DNA from: Acidobacteriaceae bacterium
GTDB lineage: Bacteria > Acidobacteriota > Terriglobia > Terriglobales > Acidobacteriaceae
Reading direction: 5' to 3'
DNA length: 64,000 nt
Assembly (NCBI GenBank): GCA_003151335.1
Contig: PLXE01000106.1
Span: 1 to 64,000 of the forward strand
The translations under genes and the position numbers were made by a program. Positions 37,486-46,299 of this stretch are shown here, in pieces. The notes beneath the pieces are model-generated. The model saw nothing but the letters and a program-made list of their open reading frames with translations. It was not told the origin of the DNA and ran no database searches. The stretch's first letter is position 1. The number at the start of each line of letters is the position of its first letter.

Positions 37486-37916
37486 GTAGGGATGTCCTAA
37501 ACCGACGCTGCGAACGCCAAATTTGTGAATCACAGCGCAGACCTCATTCTACGAGGATTGGGGGCCGGAGTCGCTGGGAGCCTGTCTTAAACGTTCGCCT
37601 CTGGAATTGTCATTACGAGCGAAGCGAGGAATCTGCTGTTGTTTGTGCATGCAACAACCGCTGGGAAAAAACAGATCCCTCACGGCCTAAAGGCCGTTCG
37701 TGATGACAACTCAGAAATCGTAAAACCCGGTATCACTTATGCAGCACTCAATAAGGCCCCGGGTCATTATGAAGAGCTTGGATGCCGACCGGAAGGTCCG
37801 CACTTCCCGAATATCTTGGGAACTTTACACGTCCGTTTGCCGTGCGGCAACAGGCAACTTGCAAAAATGAGTCGAGTTTGAGGGAGAATTTTTTGCCACG
37901 AAGACAATCTTGTGGC
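37486..37916. other. Gene-free region with a dispersed repeat
   Basis: About 430 bases upstream of murA and downstream of the serine hydrolase. The central part (37609-37710) is a repeat (family C). The rest, 37711-37916, is AT-richer with short frames that look like chance. No tRNA or hairpin RNA was recognised. Confidence 0.6.
37609..37710. repeat. Dispersed repeat family C
   Basis: Composite of GTCATTACGAGCGAAGCGAG at the left, GAATCTGCTGTT, a spacer, then ACAGATCCCTCACGGCC-taaa-GGCCGTTCGTGATGACA. The last part contains the stem ACGGCC/GGCCGT. I recall this 'ATTACGAGCGAAGCGAGGAATCT...GATCCCTC...GATGACA' layout as a common acidobacterial intergenic element. It is one copy here. Confidence 0.6.
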
Positions 37917-39068
37917 TCACTCCTCCAGCGCCTCGACGATGGCATCGTGCACAAGAGGCCGGACCTGGCGGATGGCCTGCGACATGCGGTTGGGCCAGGT
38001 GCGGTTGGTCAGCAACGTCACCGAAAGCTGGCGCGTGGGATCGATCCACAGCGAGGTGCCGGTGAATCCGAGATGCCCAAAGGACGCAGCCGAAAAATGA
38101 GCGCCCGACGATGCCGGCGGCGACGGAGTGTCCCATCCCAGCGCCCGCGAAGAACCGGCAGGAGCATCGACGCGACGCGTGAAGAGCTGCACCGTTTCCG
38201 GCTTGAGGAGGGGCGCCCCGCCGCGCAACATGCACGCAGCGAAATGCGCGATATCGATTGCCGGAGCGAAAACGCCGGCGTGTCCGGCGACGCCTCCCAT
38301 CACGAAGGCGTTCTCGTCATTCACTTCACCCTGAATGATGCGCCTGCGAAAGGTGCGATCGTCCTCCGTGGGCGGAATCTGGGGCTTCCATTCCGCCGGT
38401 GGATTGAATCGCGTCTGTGTCATGCCAAGTGGGATGAAGATCTCCTGCCGCGCGAACTGGTCGAGTGCAAGGCCAGCTTGGCGACTCAGCACTTCTCCCA
38501 ACAGGAGGAAGCCGACGTCACTGTATTCGGCGTGCGTGCCGGGCTCGGAGACCAGCCGCGTGGTAAGCGCGGCCCGAACCAGTTCCTCGCGAGAGCCGGC
38601 AACCTCGAACAACTTCTCGTAAGCCGGCAGCCCGCTGGAGTGCGCGAGCAGCATGCGCAGGGTGACCGCCTCTCGCGTGGCCTGCTGATGCCGGGGCGCG
38701 CGCGCCACAAAATCCGGGAGAAAGTGCCCGAGCGGAATGTCCAGCGGCAATTGGCCGCGCTCGTCGAGCAGCATGGCCACGGCCGTGGTCGCCACGACCT
38801 TGGTCAGGGAAGCCAGATCGAAGATGGTGTCGGGCTGAACCAGCGGCGCGTCGTCAGCGTAGGTGAAGCGGCCAAATCCGCGCAGCGCGATCAGCGACCC
38901 GTGATGAGCAACGGCCAGCGCCGCGGCGGGAAAGGCGCGTTGCTCGATGGCGTCGCGAACCAAGGCAAAAGCCCGGACAAACTGTTTGTCCTGGAGCTCG
39001 AAAGCAGGTGGCAGTTCTGCGAGTTGTTGCGGCACTGGGTTCACAACCACCTCTGGAGGCGACTGCAA
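37917..39068 (-). CDS. Serine hydrolase (beta-lactamase/transpeptidase fold)
   Basis: 383-residue protein of the class C beta-lactamase/esterase superfamily. The SxxK site is in DLASLTKVVATT, the tyrosine motif in AEYSDVGFLLLGE, and HxG as GHLGFTG. No signal peptide is evident at the current start, so it may be cytoplasmic or start differently. The reaction could be esterase, D-aminopeptidase or amidase. It is a close paralogue of the N-terminal half of the divergent gene at 39132; the 63-base gap suggests shared regulation. Confidence 0.86.
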   Translation of the reverse strand: MQSPPEVVVNPVPQQLAELPPAFELQDKQFVRAFALVRDAIEQRAFPAAALAVAHHGSLIALRGFGRFTYADDAPLVQPDTIFDLASLTKVVATTAVAMLLDERGQLPLDIPLGHFLPDFVARAPRHQQATREAVTLRMLLAHSSGLPAYEKLFEVAGSREELVRAALTTRLVSEPGTHAEYSDVGFLLLGEVLSRQAGLALDQFARQEIFIPLGMTQTRFNPPAEWKPQIPPTEDDRTFRRRIIQGEVNDENAFVMGGVAGHAGVFAPAIDIAHFAACMLRGGAPLLKPETVQLFTRRVDAPAGSSRALGWDTPSPPASSGAHFSAASFGHLGFTGTSLWIDPTRQLSVTLLTNRTWPNRMSQAIRQVRPLVHDAIVEALEE

Positions 39069-39131
39069 CTTATAATAGCTTGCCGGCGCAATGGCGCGGC
39101 AATTCCCCGATCAAGAAAGGTTGCGGACCCA

Positions 39132-41552
39132 TTGAGGCTTCGTAGTTGGCCAGTCATTGCGCTTCTTCTGTTGGTTGGCTTTGTCATTACCAGCAGCATT
39201 CCTCTGCTAGCCCAGAAAGCGTCCGCTCCTGCCGTCACGCCGTCAACCACCGTCAACGCGGCAGACCGCTTTGCCCCGCTCGACGCGCTGCTCAAAGATG
39301 CGGTCGAGAAAGGGCGCGCGCCCGGAGCGGTGGTGCTGGTCGGCCACAACGGAAATTTCGTTTATCGCAAGGCGTTCGGTTATCGCGCGCTCGATCCCAG
39401 CAAGGAACCGATGACCGTCGATACCATTTTCGACATGGCGTCGCTGACCAAGGTGATGGCCACCACGAGTTGCGTAATGCGCCTGGTGCAGCTTGGGCAG
39501 GTGAAGCTGAACGATCCGGTTGCCAAATACATTCCCGAGTTCGCGCACAACGGCAAAGACGACGTGACCGTTCGCCAGTTGCTGACGCACTACTCCGGCC
39601 TGCGGCCCGACCTCGACTTGAAGCAGTATTGGAGCGGGCTGGAGGAGGGTTACAACCGGGCCAATGCCGAGAAGCTGATGGATCCGCCAGGCTCGGTGTT
39701 CGTGTACAGCGACATCAATTTTGTGGTGCTGGGCGAACTGGTGCAGCGCGTCGGCGGGATGCCGCTCGATCAGTATGCGCAGACCTATATATTTGGTCCG
39801 CTGGGCATGACCTCGACGCGTTTTCTTCCGCCGGCGGATTGGAAGCCTCGCATTGCGCCCACCGAGCGCGACGAGCGCACAGGGCAAATGCTGCGCGGCG
39901 TGGTCCACGATCCTACTGCGCGCCGCATGGGAGGAGTTGCCGGCGACGCCGGACTGTTCTCGATCGCCGATGACGTGGCGAAGTTCGCGCAAGCGCTGCT
40001 GAACGGTGGCGCGCCCGTGTTTTCGCCGGGGATCGTCGAGAAGATGACGACCCCGCAACAGCCGCCTAACCTGACCGACGTGCGCGGGCTGGGCTGGGAC
40101 ATCGATTCGCCGTTTTCCTCCAATCGTGGTGAACTGTTGCCGGTTGGCTCATTTGGACACACCGGCTTTACCGGCACTTCGCTCTGGATCGATCCGGCCA
40201 CCAATACCTACATCATCCTGCTTACCAACGCGGTGCATATCAAGGACGGCAATGTGATTGCATTGCGTACCGAAGTGGCCACCGCAGTTGCCGCCGCGTT
40301 GCAACTTCAGCCCAGCGAAGAGCAGAAGATGCGGCTGTCGCGGATTACCGGCTACAACGAAGCGGCAGTCGCCAGCCGCCGCCTGATGGTCCGCAACGGT
40401 CAGGTATCCAACGGGATTGACGAACTGGAGGCCAACAATTTTGACGTCTTGCGAGTTCCCGGTGCGGGGACGCCGAAGGTAGGATTGGTCACTAACCAGA
40501 CCGGGGTCGACAGTCGCGGCAACCGCACAATTGACGTCCTGGCCCATGCGCGCGGTTTGCAATTGAGCGCCATTTTCAGTCCCGAACATGGTGTCCAGGG
40601 GACCTCCGACAAAACTGACATCGCGGACACGAAAGACGGGGCGACCGGAGTTACGGTTTACAGCGTGTACGGCGGCACTGATGCCAAGCGCCGCCCGCCG
40701 CTCGATGTGCTGCGCAAGCTCGACGTGCTGGTATTCGATATTCAGGACGCGGGCGTCCGCTTCTACACCTACGAGACGACGCTGGGATATTTTCTGGAAG
40801 CCGCGGCCACGCTGGCTAAACCGATCGTGGTGCTCGACCGTCCCAACCCCATCACTGGGGCTTACGTTCAGGGCCCGGTCTCCGATAAAGGGCAGGAGAG
40901 CTTTGTGAATTACCACCCCGTGCCCGTGCGGCACGGCATGACGATCGGCGAGTTGGCGAAGCTATACAACACCGAGCGAAACATCAACGCCAATCTCACG
41001 GTAGTGCCCATGAAAGGCTGGATGCGCGGCGATTGGTTCGACTCGACATCGCAGCTATGGGTGAGTCCCTCGCCCAACTTGCGCGACCTGAACCAGGCGA
41101 CGCTGTATCCAGCCGTGGCATTGATCGAACAAACGAATGTCTCAGTCGGGCGCGGCACCGATACTCCCTTCGAAGTAGTGGGGGCGCCTTGGGTAGGCGC
41201 GAAGAGGATGGCTGCGTTCCTGAATGCGCGCCACATCGCCGGGGTACGCTTTGTGCCCATTACGTTCACCCCGGCCAGTGGACCCTATGCGCGCCGGGAA
41301 TGTGAAGGAGTTGACATCATCGTTACCAATCGGGACGCTCTGGACGCCCCTGAATTGGGGTTGGAGTTGGCGGCGGCCCTGCACGATGCGGCCCCGACTG
41401 GGTTTGACATGGCCCATATGAAACCGCTGCTGGCGAATCAGGCGGCGTTCACGGCGCTGCAAGCGGGGCAAGACCCGCGGCGCATCGCCGACGACTGGCG
41501 CGATGGGATCGAGCAGTTTATGCAGGTCAGGAAGAAGTACTTGATCTATTGA
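39132..41552 (+). CDS. Secreted serine hydrolase fused to a NamZ (DUF1343) exo-beta-N-acetylmuramidase
   Basis: 806-residue two-domain protein. A signal peptide (to about residue 28) is followed by a beta-lactamase-fold domain with S104-L-T-K107, Y192-S-D and H343-T-G. From about residue 430 a complete DUF1343 domain follows (GLVTNQTGVD, FSPEHGVQG, VFDIQDAGVRFYTYE, VLDRPNP), the family shown in Bacillus to be NamZ, which removes MurNAc from wall fragments. The frame is open from 37782, but that stretch is antisense to the neighbour; TTG 39132, with AAGAAAGG upstream, is the first start giving a signal peptide. Expected to act on peptidoglycan outside the inner membrane. Confidence 0.87.
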   Translation: MRLRSWPVIALLLLVGFVITSSIPLLAQKASAPAVTPSTTVNAADRFAPLDALLKDAVEKGRAPGAVVLVGHNGNFVYRKAFGYRALDPSKEPMTVDTIFDMASLTKVMATTSCVMRLVQLGQVKLNDPVAKYIPEFAHNGKDDVTVRQLLTHYSGLRPDLDLKQYWSGLEEGYNRANAEKLMDPPGSVFVYSDINFVVLGELVQRVGGMPLDQYAQTYIFGPLGMTSTRFLPPADWKPRIAPTERDERTGQMLRGVVHDPTARRMGGVAGDAGLFSIADDVAKFAQALLNGGAPVFSPGIVEKMTTPQQPPNLTDVRGLGWDIDSPFSSNRGELLPVGSFGHTGFTGTSLWIDPATNTYIILLTNAVHIKDGNVIALRTEVATAVAAALQLQPSEEQKMRLSRITGYNEAAVASRRLMVRNGQVSNGIDELEANNFDVLRVPGAGTPKVGLVTNQTGVDSRGNRTIDVLAHARGLQLSAIFSPEHGVQGTSDKTDIADTKDGATGVTVYSVYGGTDAKRRPPLDVLRKLDVLVFDIQDAGVRFYTYETTLGYFLEAAATLAKPIVVLDRPNPITGAYVQGPVSDKGQESFVNYHPVPVRHGMTIGELAKLYNTERNINANLTVVPMKGWMRGDWFDSTSQLWVSPSPNLRDLNQATLYPAVALIEQTNVSVGRGTDTPFEVVGAPWVGAKRMAAFLNARHIAGVRFVPITFTPASGPYARRECEGVDIIVTNRDALDAPELGLELAAALHDAAPTGFDMAHMKPLLANQAAFTALQAGQDPRRIADDWRDGIEQFMQVRKKYLIY

Positions 41553-41555
41553 GCA

Positions 41556-42053
41556 CTAGGCCCGCACCGCTTCGGCTTCCCGAAAAGCGGGTACGATGGC
41601 TTCTTGCAGAACCTTAAGCCTTCTCTCCACGCCAGCAGCGTTTTCTGGTGTCGCTGGCATGTACACGGGAATCACATCCTTGGCGGAGTGCCCTAGCTTT
41701 GCCAACTGTACCCACTTCGACACTTCCTCGATATACCCCTCCAATGCCTGCGACGGTGTCTTGCACGAATCCGTCACCAGGTATGCCGGGGACACATCGC
41801 AGGAGATAACCCATAACCACTCGTCCACATCGGCTCGTGTAGGCTCAATGTGAAACAGAAACACTGCCGCAACTCCGCCATACCCATCACCGAAGTAGAC
41901 TTCCCGAATGTTTTTGCACCACGGAAAAGAACGAATATAGTTCTCGGCACCGGACGCCATCACCCGCAAGAGCTCTGTGTCTTCATCGTCTCCGCCGATC
42001 ATTTGGTCCACGGGAACCACGCCCTTGACGGGAATTCTGTTGCTCTTATCCAT
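41556..42053 (-). CDS. Hypothetical protein
   Basis: 165-residue soluble protein, acidic, with a readable pattern of beta strands then helices (VYFGDGYGGVAAVFLFHIEP, DEWLWVISCDVSPAYLV, ALEGYIEEVSKWVQLAKLG). No domain recognised, no signal peptide. It ends three bases after the NamZ fusion gene, tail to tail. The two start options are both ATG-like; the one at 42053 is used. Its GC looks slightly lower than its neighbours. Confidence 0.7.
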   Translation of the reverse strand: MDKSNRIPVKGVVPVDQMIGGDDEDTELLRVMASGAENYIRSFPWCKNIREVYFGDGYGGVAAVFLFHIEPTRADVDEWLWVISCDVSPAYLVTDSCKTPSQALEGYIEEVSKWVQLAKLGHSAKDVIPVYMPATPENAAGVERRLKVLQEAIVPAFREAEAVRA

Positions 42054-42097
42054 TCATAGTCCCTCGTGCCGCTCCACGCTGGGAAGTTCTTGCAGTT

Positions 42098-42143
42098 ATA
42101 GGGGTCCTTCGACTCCTCGCTGCGCTCGTCGCTCAGGATGACA
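42098..42143. repeat. Dispersed repeat family B, copy 2
   Basis: ATAGGGGTCCTTCGACTC at the left, CTCAGGATGACA at the right, with an internal GCTGCGCTCGTCGC. It matches both ends of the element at 33321-33385. It lies between two genes on the minus strand. Confidence 0.78.
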
Positions 42144-42146
42144 ACT

Positions 42147-42890
42147 CTACTGCGCCGCCCTGCGTGCCTTGGCTTGGTCAATCGTTATGCTGCGCTCCAG
42201 CACCATCTCGATCGAGTCGCCCACCGCGAGGTTAATTTCGGGCCCACGCGTGAACAGGACAGTGGCCAATCCAAGCGCGCCACCGCTGAGGGCCCCAATA
42301 CCTGCACCTTTGGCACCTCCAGCAATGGCCCCGATCCCCGCCCCCGGTACGGCCGTGCCGACGATGGTGCCAGCGTCCTTTCCCTTACTGCCTTCTCCCT
42401 GAATGGTCCCTTCCTTGTCTTTGACGCCTGCGGTGCTTTGATCGCCGGGAGTTCCCTGCACAGCGCCCGGCAGTAGCAAGGTATAGCCATTGGGGAAGAT
42501 CATGGAGGTAAAGCTCATCTGCAATTCGGCGCGGCCCTTGACCTTGCCCGGACGCTGCACCCGCCGGATTTCTCCTTGCACGAAGGTACCGGGTGGAATG
42601 ACAATGCGGTCCTTCATCACGATGGGAAACGAAGTTTGCGCGTAAACCGGATCGCCTGGGCGGGCATTTTTGGTGGTGAGGCCCTGCTTCATGATGAGGG
42701 GAACTCGCGTGCCCGAGGCGACGGTAATCGAGTCGGCGGGAGCGGCGGGGCTGTCCTCTTGTGCGGCCGGGGCCGCGCGCGATGTGAGTTGAGGTGCGCC
42801 ATCCCAGTTCTGCGCTGAGACGAGGATGGTCGCGGCGCCGAGAAAAACGGCCAGCAGAAGGGCGGCTGCTCTTACGTGTCTTCCCATCAT
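42147..42890 (-). CDS. TrbI/VirB10-like secreted protein
   Basis: 247-residue protein with a signal peptide (cleaved near SAQ, residue 26) and a beta-barrel stretch (VASGTRVPLIMKQGLTTKNARPGDPVYAQTSFPI) like the TrbI/VirB10 C-terminal domain. A central glycine-zipper, GAGIGAIAGGAKGAGIG, could insert in a membrane. There are no conjugation genes nearby, so a role in type IV secretion is unlikely. It could share a transcript with the SIMPL gene upstream, 56 bases away. Confidence 0.66.
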   Translation of the reverse strand: MMGRHVRAAALLLAVFLGAATILVSAQNWDGAPQLTSRAAPAAQEDSPAAPADSITVASGTRVPLIMKQGLTTKNARPGDPVYAQTSFPIVMKDRIVIPPGTFVQGEIRRVQRPGKVKGRAELQMSFTSMIFPNGYTLLLPGAVQGTPGDQSTAGVKDKEGTIQGEGSKGKDAGTIVGTAVPGAGIGAIAGGAKGAGIGALSGGALGLATVLFTRGPEINLAVGDSIEMVLERSITIDQAKARRAAQ

Positions 42891-42946
42891 AATGAGGTTC
42901 TCCGGCAGTACATTGAACGCGCCATCGCAAGGAAAGTCGCGTTTGT

Positions 42947-43702
42947 TTATTTCAGCATGTACAAGGCGTTCACGTGCGCCGTAACCGTGATCTTCTGCGC
43001 CCCAAACTCAGCCGTGGGAGGAGGAGCAGGAGCAGCCATCGCCCCCGCTACCCTTGCCTGGGCGAACGCCATCGGGCGGACTGGGCTGGGCTCATAGGTG
43101 TCCACCGACGCATAGGAGAGTTCGCCCAAGGTGCGGCCGCTGAATCGCGCGACCGAATTGGCCTCGCCACGAGCGCGGGCCAAAGCATCTTCTACGGCTT
43201 TGATTTTAGCGGCCTCCATATCGTCGAGAAGATAGCTGAGCGACTGATTGCCGGTCACGTCCTCCAGGTCGGAGAGTCCCTGCGCAATCGGCCCCACTTT
43301 GGAGAAGTCTTTCAGCTTAATGCTGATATTGGTGTCCACCCGATAGCCGACCAGCTTACGTTTCGAGTTCTTATAGTCATACACCGGCTGCACCGAGAAC
43401 TGCCCGACCTGGGCATCCTTGGGATCGAGCCCGTTGGAGCGCAGGAGCTGGCGGACGTGGTCGGCGGCGCGACTGGCTTTCTGGTTCGCGTCCTGCAGCT
43501 TGTCTTCTTGCGCCGAGATGCTAAATTGCACGAGCACGGTGTCGGGCCCGGCTTCGTACTTGCCGTCAGCGCCGACCCATACCGTGTTGGGTATGGGAGT
43601 TGCCGACGAGCGGTCTTGCGCTCCCAGGGGAGCGACGATGAACAGCATTGCGGTGAAAGCGAGCAGTGAAAACGCGACGAACTGCCAATTTCTGAGTCGC
43701 AT
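42947..43702 (-). CDS. SIMPL-domain (DUF541) periplasmic protein
   Basis: 251-residue exported protein. The signal peptide ends near residue 28 (APLGAQD). The SIMPL domain follows: FSISAQEDKLQDANQKASRAADHVRQLL, DVTGNQSLSYLLDD and the closing KITVTAHVNALYML strand. Related proteins in E. coli (YggE) help in oxidative stress, the mechanism unknown. ATG 43702 is chosen because it starts a normal signal peptide; the frame runs back to 43867. Confidence 0.82.
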   Translation of the reverse strand: MRLRNWQFVAFSLLAFTAMLFIVAPLGAQDRSSATPIPNTVWVGADGKYEAGPDTVLVQFSISAQEDKLQDANQKASRAADHVRQLLRSNGLDPKDAQVGQFSVQPVYDYKNSKRKLVGYRVDTNISIKLKDFSKVGPIAQGLSDLEDVTGNQSLSYLLDDMEAAKIKAVEDALARARGEANSVARFSGRTLGELSYASVDTYEPSPVRPMAFAQARVAGAMAAPAPPPTAEFGAQKITVTAHVNALYMLK

Positions 43703-44036
43703 GAGAGCACCTGGGCGCCACGCGTTCTCCAGCGCAAGCCAACGGTAGAGCCGCCGAAACTGCGGTGGGCGTAGCTCCTTTCCCTTCGAAATCATAGTCT
43801 GGCGGGCTGGGTTTGACCAACCGTGGTCCACCGAATGCCTTCCTGGAAAGAACGCTGGAACTTGCAATTCTTGCGCGCCATTCCCGTTTGCGGAAAGGTC
43901 AGGTCACGGTTCCCAGAATCAAACTCGATATGTACTTTCGCAGCGAATCTGTCATCCCAGTGTTGAAAAAGCGAATCCAACCAAGTAAGTTGCGGTTAGT
44001 TGTATTTCCACGGCGGAGTCGGATAAGGAGCGGCCG
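43703..44036. other. Divergent intergenic region
   Basis: About 330 bases between the SIMPL gene and the small gene at 44037. Several short frames run through it on both strands without domain content. A Shine-Dalgarno AAGGAG is seen at 44023-44028 for the downstream gene. No terminator is obvious. Confidence 0.5.
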
Positions 44037-44267
44037 ATGCGCAGATGGTATATGCCACTTACAGTGTTGGGGCTCGGCAGCATTGGAGCGTTTTTGCTGA
44101 GCGAGCGCGGCAGAAATAGCTTGCGCGCCATATCTGAAAACTTCGACCAGGCGCCGGAGTGCGGGCTGGAATGGAATGAGAGCGCGCAGAACGAACTGGA
44201 CCGCATCCAGGCCGCGTTAAATCGCATTGCGGAATCGTTGGAGCTGCGAACCGAACTCGGGCAATGA
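44037..44267 (+). CDS. Small single-pass membrane protein
   Basis: 76-residue protein with one hydrophobic helix near the N-terminus (MPLTVLGLGSIGAFLL) and a polar helical tail (NELDRIQAALNRIAESLE) that could form a coiled coil. AAGGAG precedes ATG 44037 by eight bases, which supports translation. No family recognised. It stands alone, convergent with the pterin dehydratase gene. Confidence 0.65.
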   Translation: MRRWYMPLTVLGLGSIGAFLLSERGRNSLRAISENFDQAPECGLEWNESAQNELDRIQAALNRIAESLELRTELGQ

Positions 44268-44328
44268 ACGATCGTCGGGCCCAAGGGCTGGCGAAGATCC
44301 GGGCCAGGGATAATTCTGGCGGCTTTTT

Positions 44329-44628
44329 CTAGGTGGACGCCGCGGTGGGCGCCAATTCGTTGATTTTTCCTGCCATGCGAATATCGCGTTGCGTGACCCC
44401 GCCGGAGTCGTGCGAGACCAGTGCCATCGTCACCTTGTTGTAGCTGATGTGGATGTCAGGATGATGGTTCACGGCTTCGGCTGCTTCGGCGATCTGATTC
44501 ACAAAATCCATGGCTTGCACGAAGTTGGCGAATTGGAAATTGCGCTCAATCGCATTGCCATTTTTCTTCCAGCCGGGAAGCTTCTGCAAGGCTTGCTGAA
44601 GCTCGGCGTCCGATAGAACTGCACTCAT
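44329..44628 (-). CDS. phhB: 4a-hydroxytetrahydrobiopterin dehydratase (PCD/DCoH)
   Basis: 99-residue enzyme that recycles the pterin cofactor of aromatic amino acid hydroxylases. The active-site motif EAVNHHPDIHISYNKVTMALVSHDSGGVTQRD-like block is at about residues 50-80, with the paired histidines in NHHPD and the His-Asp at SHDS. AAAGGAGG lies six bases before ATG 44628. No phenylalanine hydroxylase is in the window. Confidence 0.93.
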   Translation of the reverse strand: MSAVLSDAELQQALQKLPGWKKNGNAIERNFQFANFVQAMDFVNQIAEAAEAVNHHPDIHISYNKVTMALVSHDSGGVTQRDIRMAGKINELAPTAAST

Positions 44629-44634
44629 CCCTTG

Positions 44635-44642
44635 CCTCCTTT
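44635..44642 (-). promoter_or_regulatory. Strong ribosome-binding site of the pterin dehydratase gene
   Basis: AAAGGAGG on the minus strand, six bases from ATG 44628; it settles the start. Confidence 0.8.
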
Positions 44643-44727
44643 AGGAAACGGCTGTGGATTTGGATCCAGCCCCCGCATTAGCTTGACAACTCAGCCGGGT
44701 CGTGGCGAAATCTATTGCTGCCATGCA

Positions 44728-45807
44728 TCATCTCGGGGTTGGGTGCCCAATTTCATTGCGCAACTCCTGCCATATGTGATCTGGAATGGAGAGGAAGACT
44801 TGCACAATCTCCGGATCGAATTGCTGTCCCGAATTGCGTTCAATTTCTCGCCGGCCCGCCGGAATGGATTGCGCGGCGCGATAGGGCCGATCGGAAGTAA
44901 TGGCGTCGAAGGTGTCAGCGATGGCGAAAATGCGCGCCCCCAAAGGGATCTGATCTCCCTTTAGACCGCGAGGATAGCCACTGCCGTCAAAGCACTCCTG
45001 GTGGGAGTAAACAATGTCGGCCGCCTCGCGCAGGAAGGGGATTCGGTGCAAAATCTGGTACCCCAGTTGGGCATGGTGGCGCATGATTTCCTGTTCTTCG
45101 GGACTCAGCCTGCCGGGTTTGCGCAGGATCGCGTCCGGAATCGCCATTTTGCCGACATCATGAAGAAACGCTCCACGGGCGATCACGCGAATATTGTCGT
45201 GCGGCAATTCCATGGCTCGGGCAATGGCGATGGTGAAGGCGGTCACGCGCTTGGAATGACCTTCGGTTTCGGCATCTTTCAGATCGAGCGCGTCACCCAA
45301 TGCCTCCAAGGTAATGTCATAGGAGCGCTCCAGATCGGCCAGGGCCTTGCGCAGCATCTCGGTGCGCGCCGCAACCAGAGACTCCAGCTTGGTCTGATAG
45401 GCCAGGTTTTCCTGTTTCAGACGGCGATTTTCCATGGCCCGGCGAACAATGGCCAGCAGTTGTTCGCGCTCGAAGGGCTTCGGCAAATAGTCGTAGGCGC
45501 CGTTTCGAATGGCAGTCAGGGCGATGGAAATGTCGTGGACGGCGGTAACCATTACTACCGGAATGTCGGGATGTTCCAAACGGATCCGCGCGAGCAGGGA
45601 CAACCCGTCCATCCCTTCCATGATCAGATCCGACAACACCATCGAGTAACTGGCGTCGGAATGTAACAGCGCCAGCGCCTCCAATCCCGAGGTGACGGGA
45701 CGACAGTCGAAACCCGCCTGGTTCAGAATCGAGCACACCACTTCCCGGATGGAATTCTCGTCGTCGACTACCAGAATGCGTTCAGCGGCCATACGTTCAT
45801 CGGCCAT
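44728..45807 (-). CDS. HD-GYP response regulator (c-di-GMP phosphodiesterase type)
   Basis: 359-residue protein with an N-terminal receiver (acidic pair D15/D16, phospho-acceptor D60, T88, K110), a coiled-coil linker and a C-terminal HD-GYP domain (HSKRV, HDVGKMAIPD, RHHAQLGYQIL, HQECFDGSGYPRGLKG). It probably degrades cyclic di-GMP on phosphorylation; activity is family knowledge. ATG 45807, preceded by AAGGA, is preferred to GTG 45840. It is divergent from the sigma factor gene, and no cognate kinase is next to it. Confidence 0.92.
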   Translation of the reverse strand: MADERMAAERILVVDDENSIREVVCSILNQAGFDCRPVTSGLEALALLHSDASYSMVLSDLIMEGMDGLSLLARIRLEHPDIPVVMVTAVHDISIALTAIRNGAYDYLPKPFEREQLLAIVRRAMENRRLKQENLAYQTKLESLVAARTEMLRKALADLERSYDITLEALGDALDLKDAETEGHSKRVTAFTIAIARAMELPHDNIRVIARGAFLHDVGKMAIPDAILRKPGRLSPEEQEIMRHHAQLGYQILHRIPFLREAADIVYSHQECFDGSGYPRGLKGDQIPLGARIFAIADTFDAITSDRPYRAAQSIPAGRREIERNSGQQFDPEIVQVFLSIPDHIWQELRNEIGHPTPR

Positions 45808-46299
45808 AATGGGAAGTCCTTGCGCGGCGATGGTGCTCACGGTCGTTGGTTCGATTTTTATCCACTTCGGCTCGGATGGCTAGAGAAATAATGCATGTCG
45901 CACCCAAACGGCTATGCGCCCCTCGGGGGTAAGGCGGGGCTACAAACTTGAAAAAGTTACATCCCGCACCCCAGAACAGTTGGCCTTGTGATGCCAATTT
46001 AGGGTAGGTGGAACCCAAAATTACCTAGCAGGAACAAATTAACACACCCGTATCCCCTGCATCATCAGTTGCACATCACCCACCAGCGATGTTTGTTAGC
46101 CCACCATTTTCAGCAGGTTAGCCATATTTTGAACAGCACATTCCGCGATCCAAAGCTTTGGGCACCATGATTGCTCAGCATTAAGGTGTTGACGAGCAGA
46201 CGGAGCAAGCGAAACGAGCAATTCGACGCCTCTGGGCTTTCGGGAGCACTCGAAACCAGGCAGGTCCACGACGGGCCAGAATTCGCTGAGGTGGAAACC
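45808..46299. other. Long divergent intergenic region
   Basis: About 490 bases between the HD-GYP and sigma-factor starts. It is AT-richer than the flanks around 45950-46170 (AATTAACACACCC, CCATATTTTGAACAGCACATT). No terminator, tRNA or convincing coding frame. Sequences such as GGTGTTGACGAGC near 46185 could hold a promoter. The sigma-gene frame is open from 46171, so part of this may be an N-terminal extension or leader. Confidence 0.5.

Noticed and set aside
37782-39131. 1350-base in-frame open extension before the serine hydrolase-NamZ gene
   Set aside because: It is the reverse-strand shadow of the serine hydrolase gene at 37917-39068, with no domain content; a signal peptide begins at TTG 39132.
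43792-43980. Short minus-strand frame (62 codons) between the SIMPL gene and 44037
   Set aside because: No ribosome-binding site, no hydrophobic or domain pattern, and it overlaps another equally weak frame on the plus strand.
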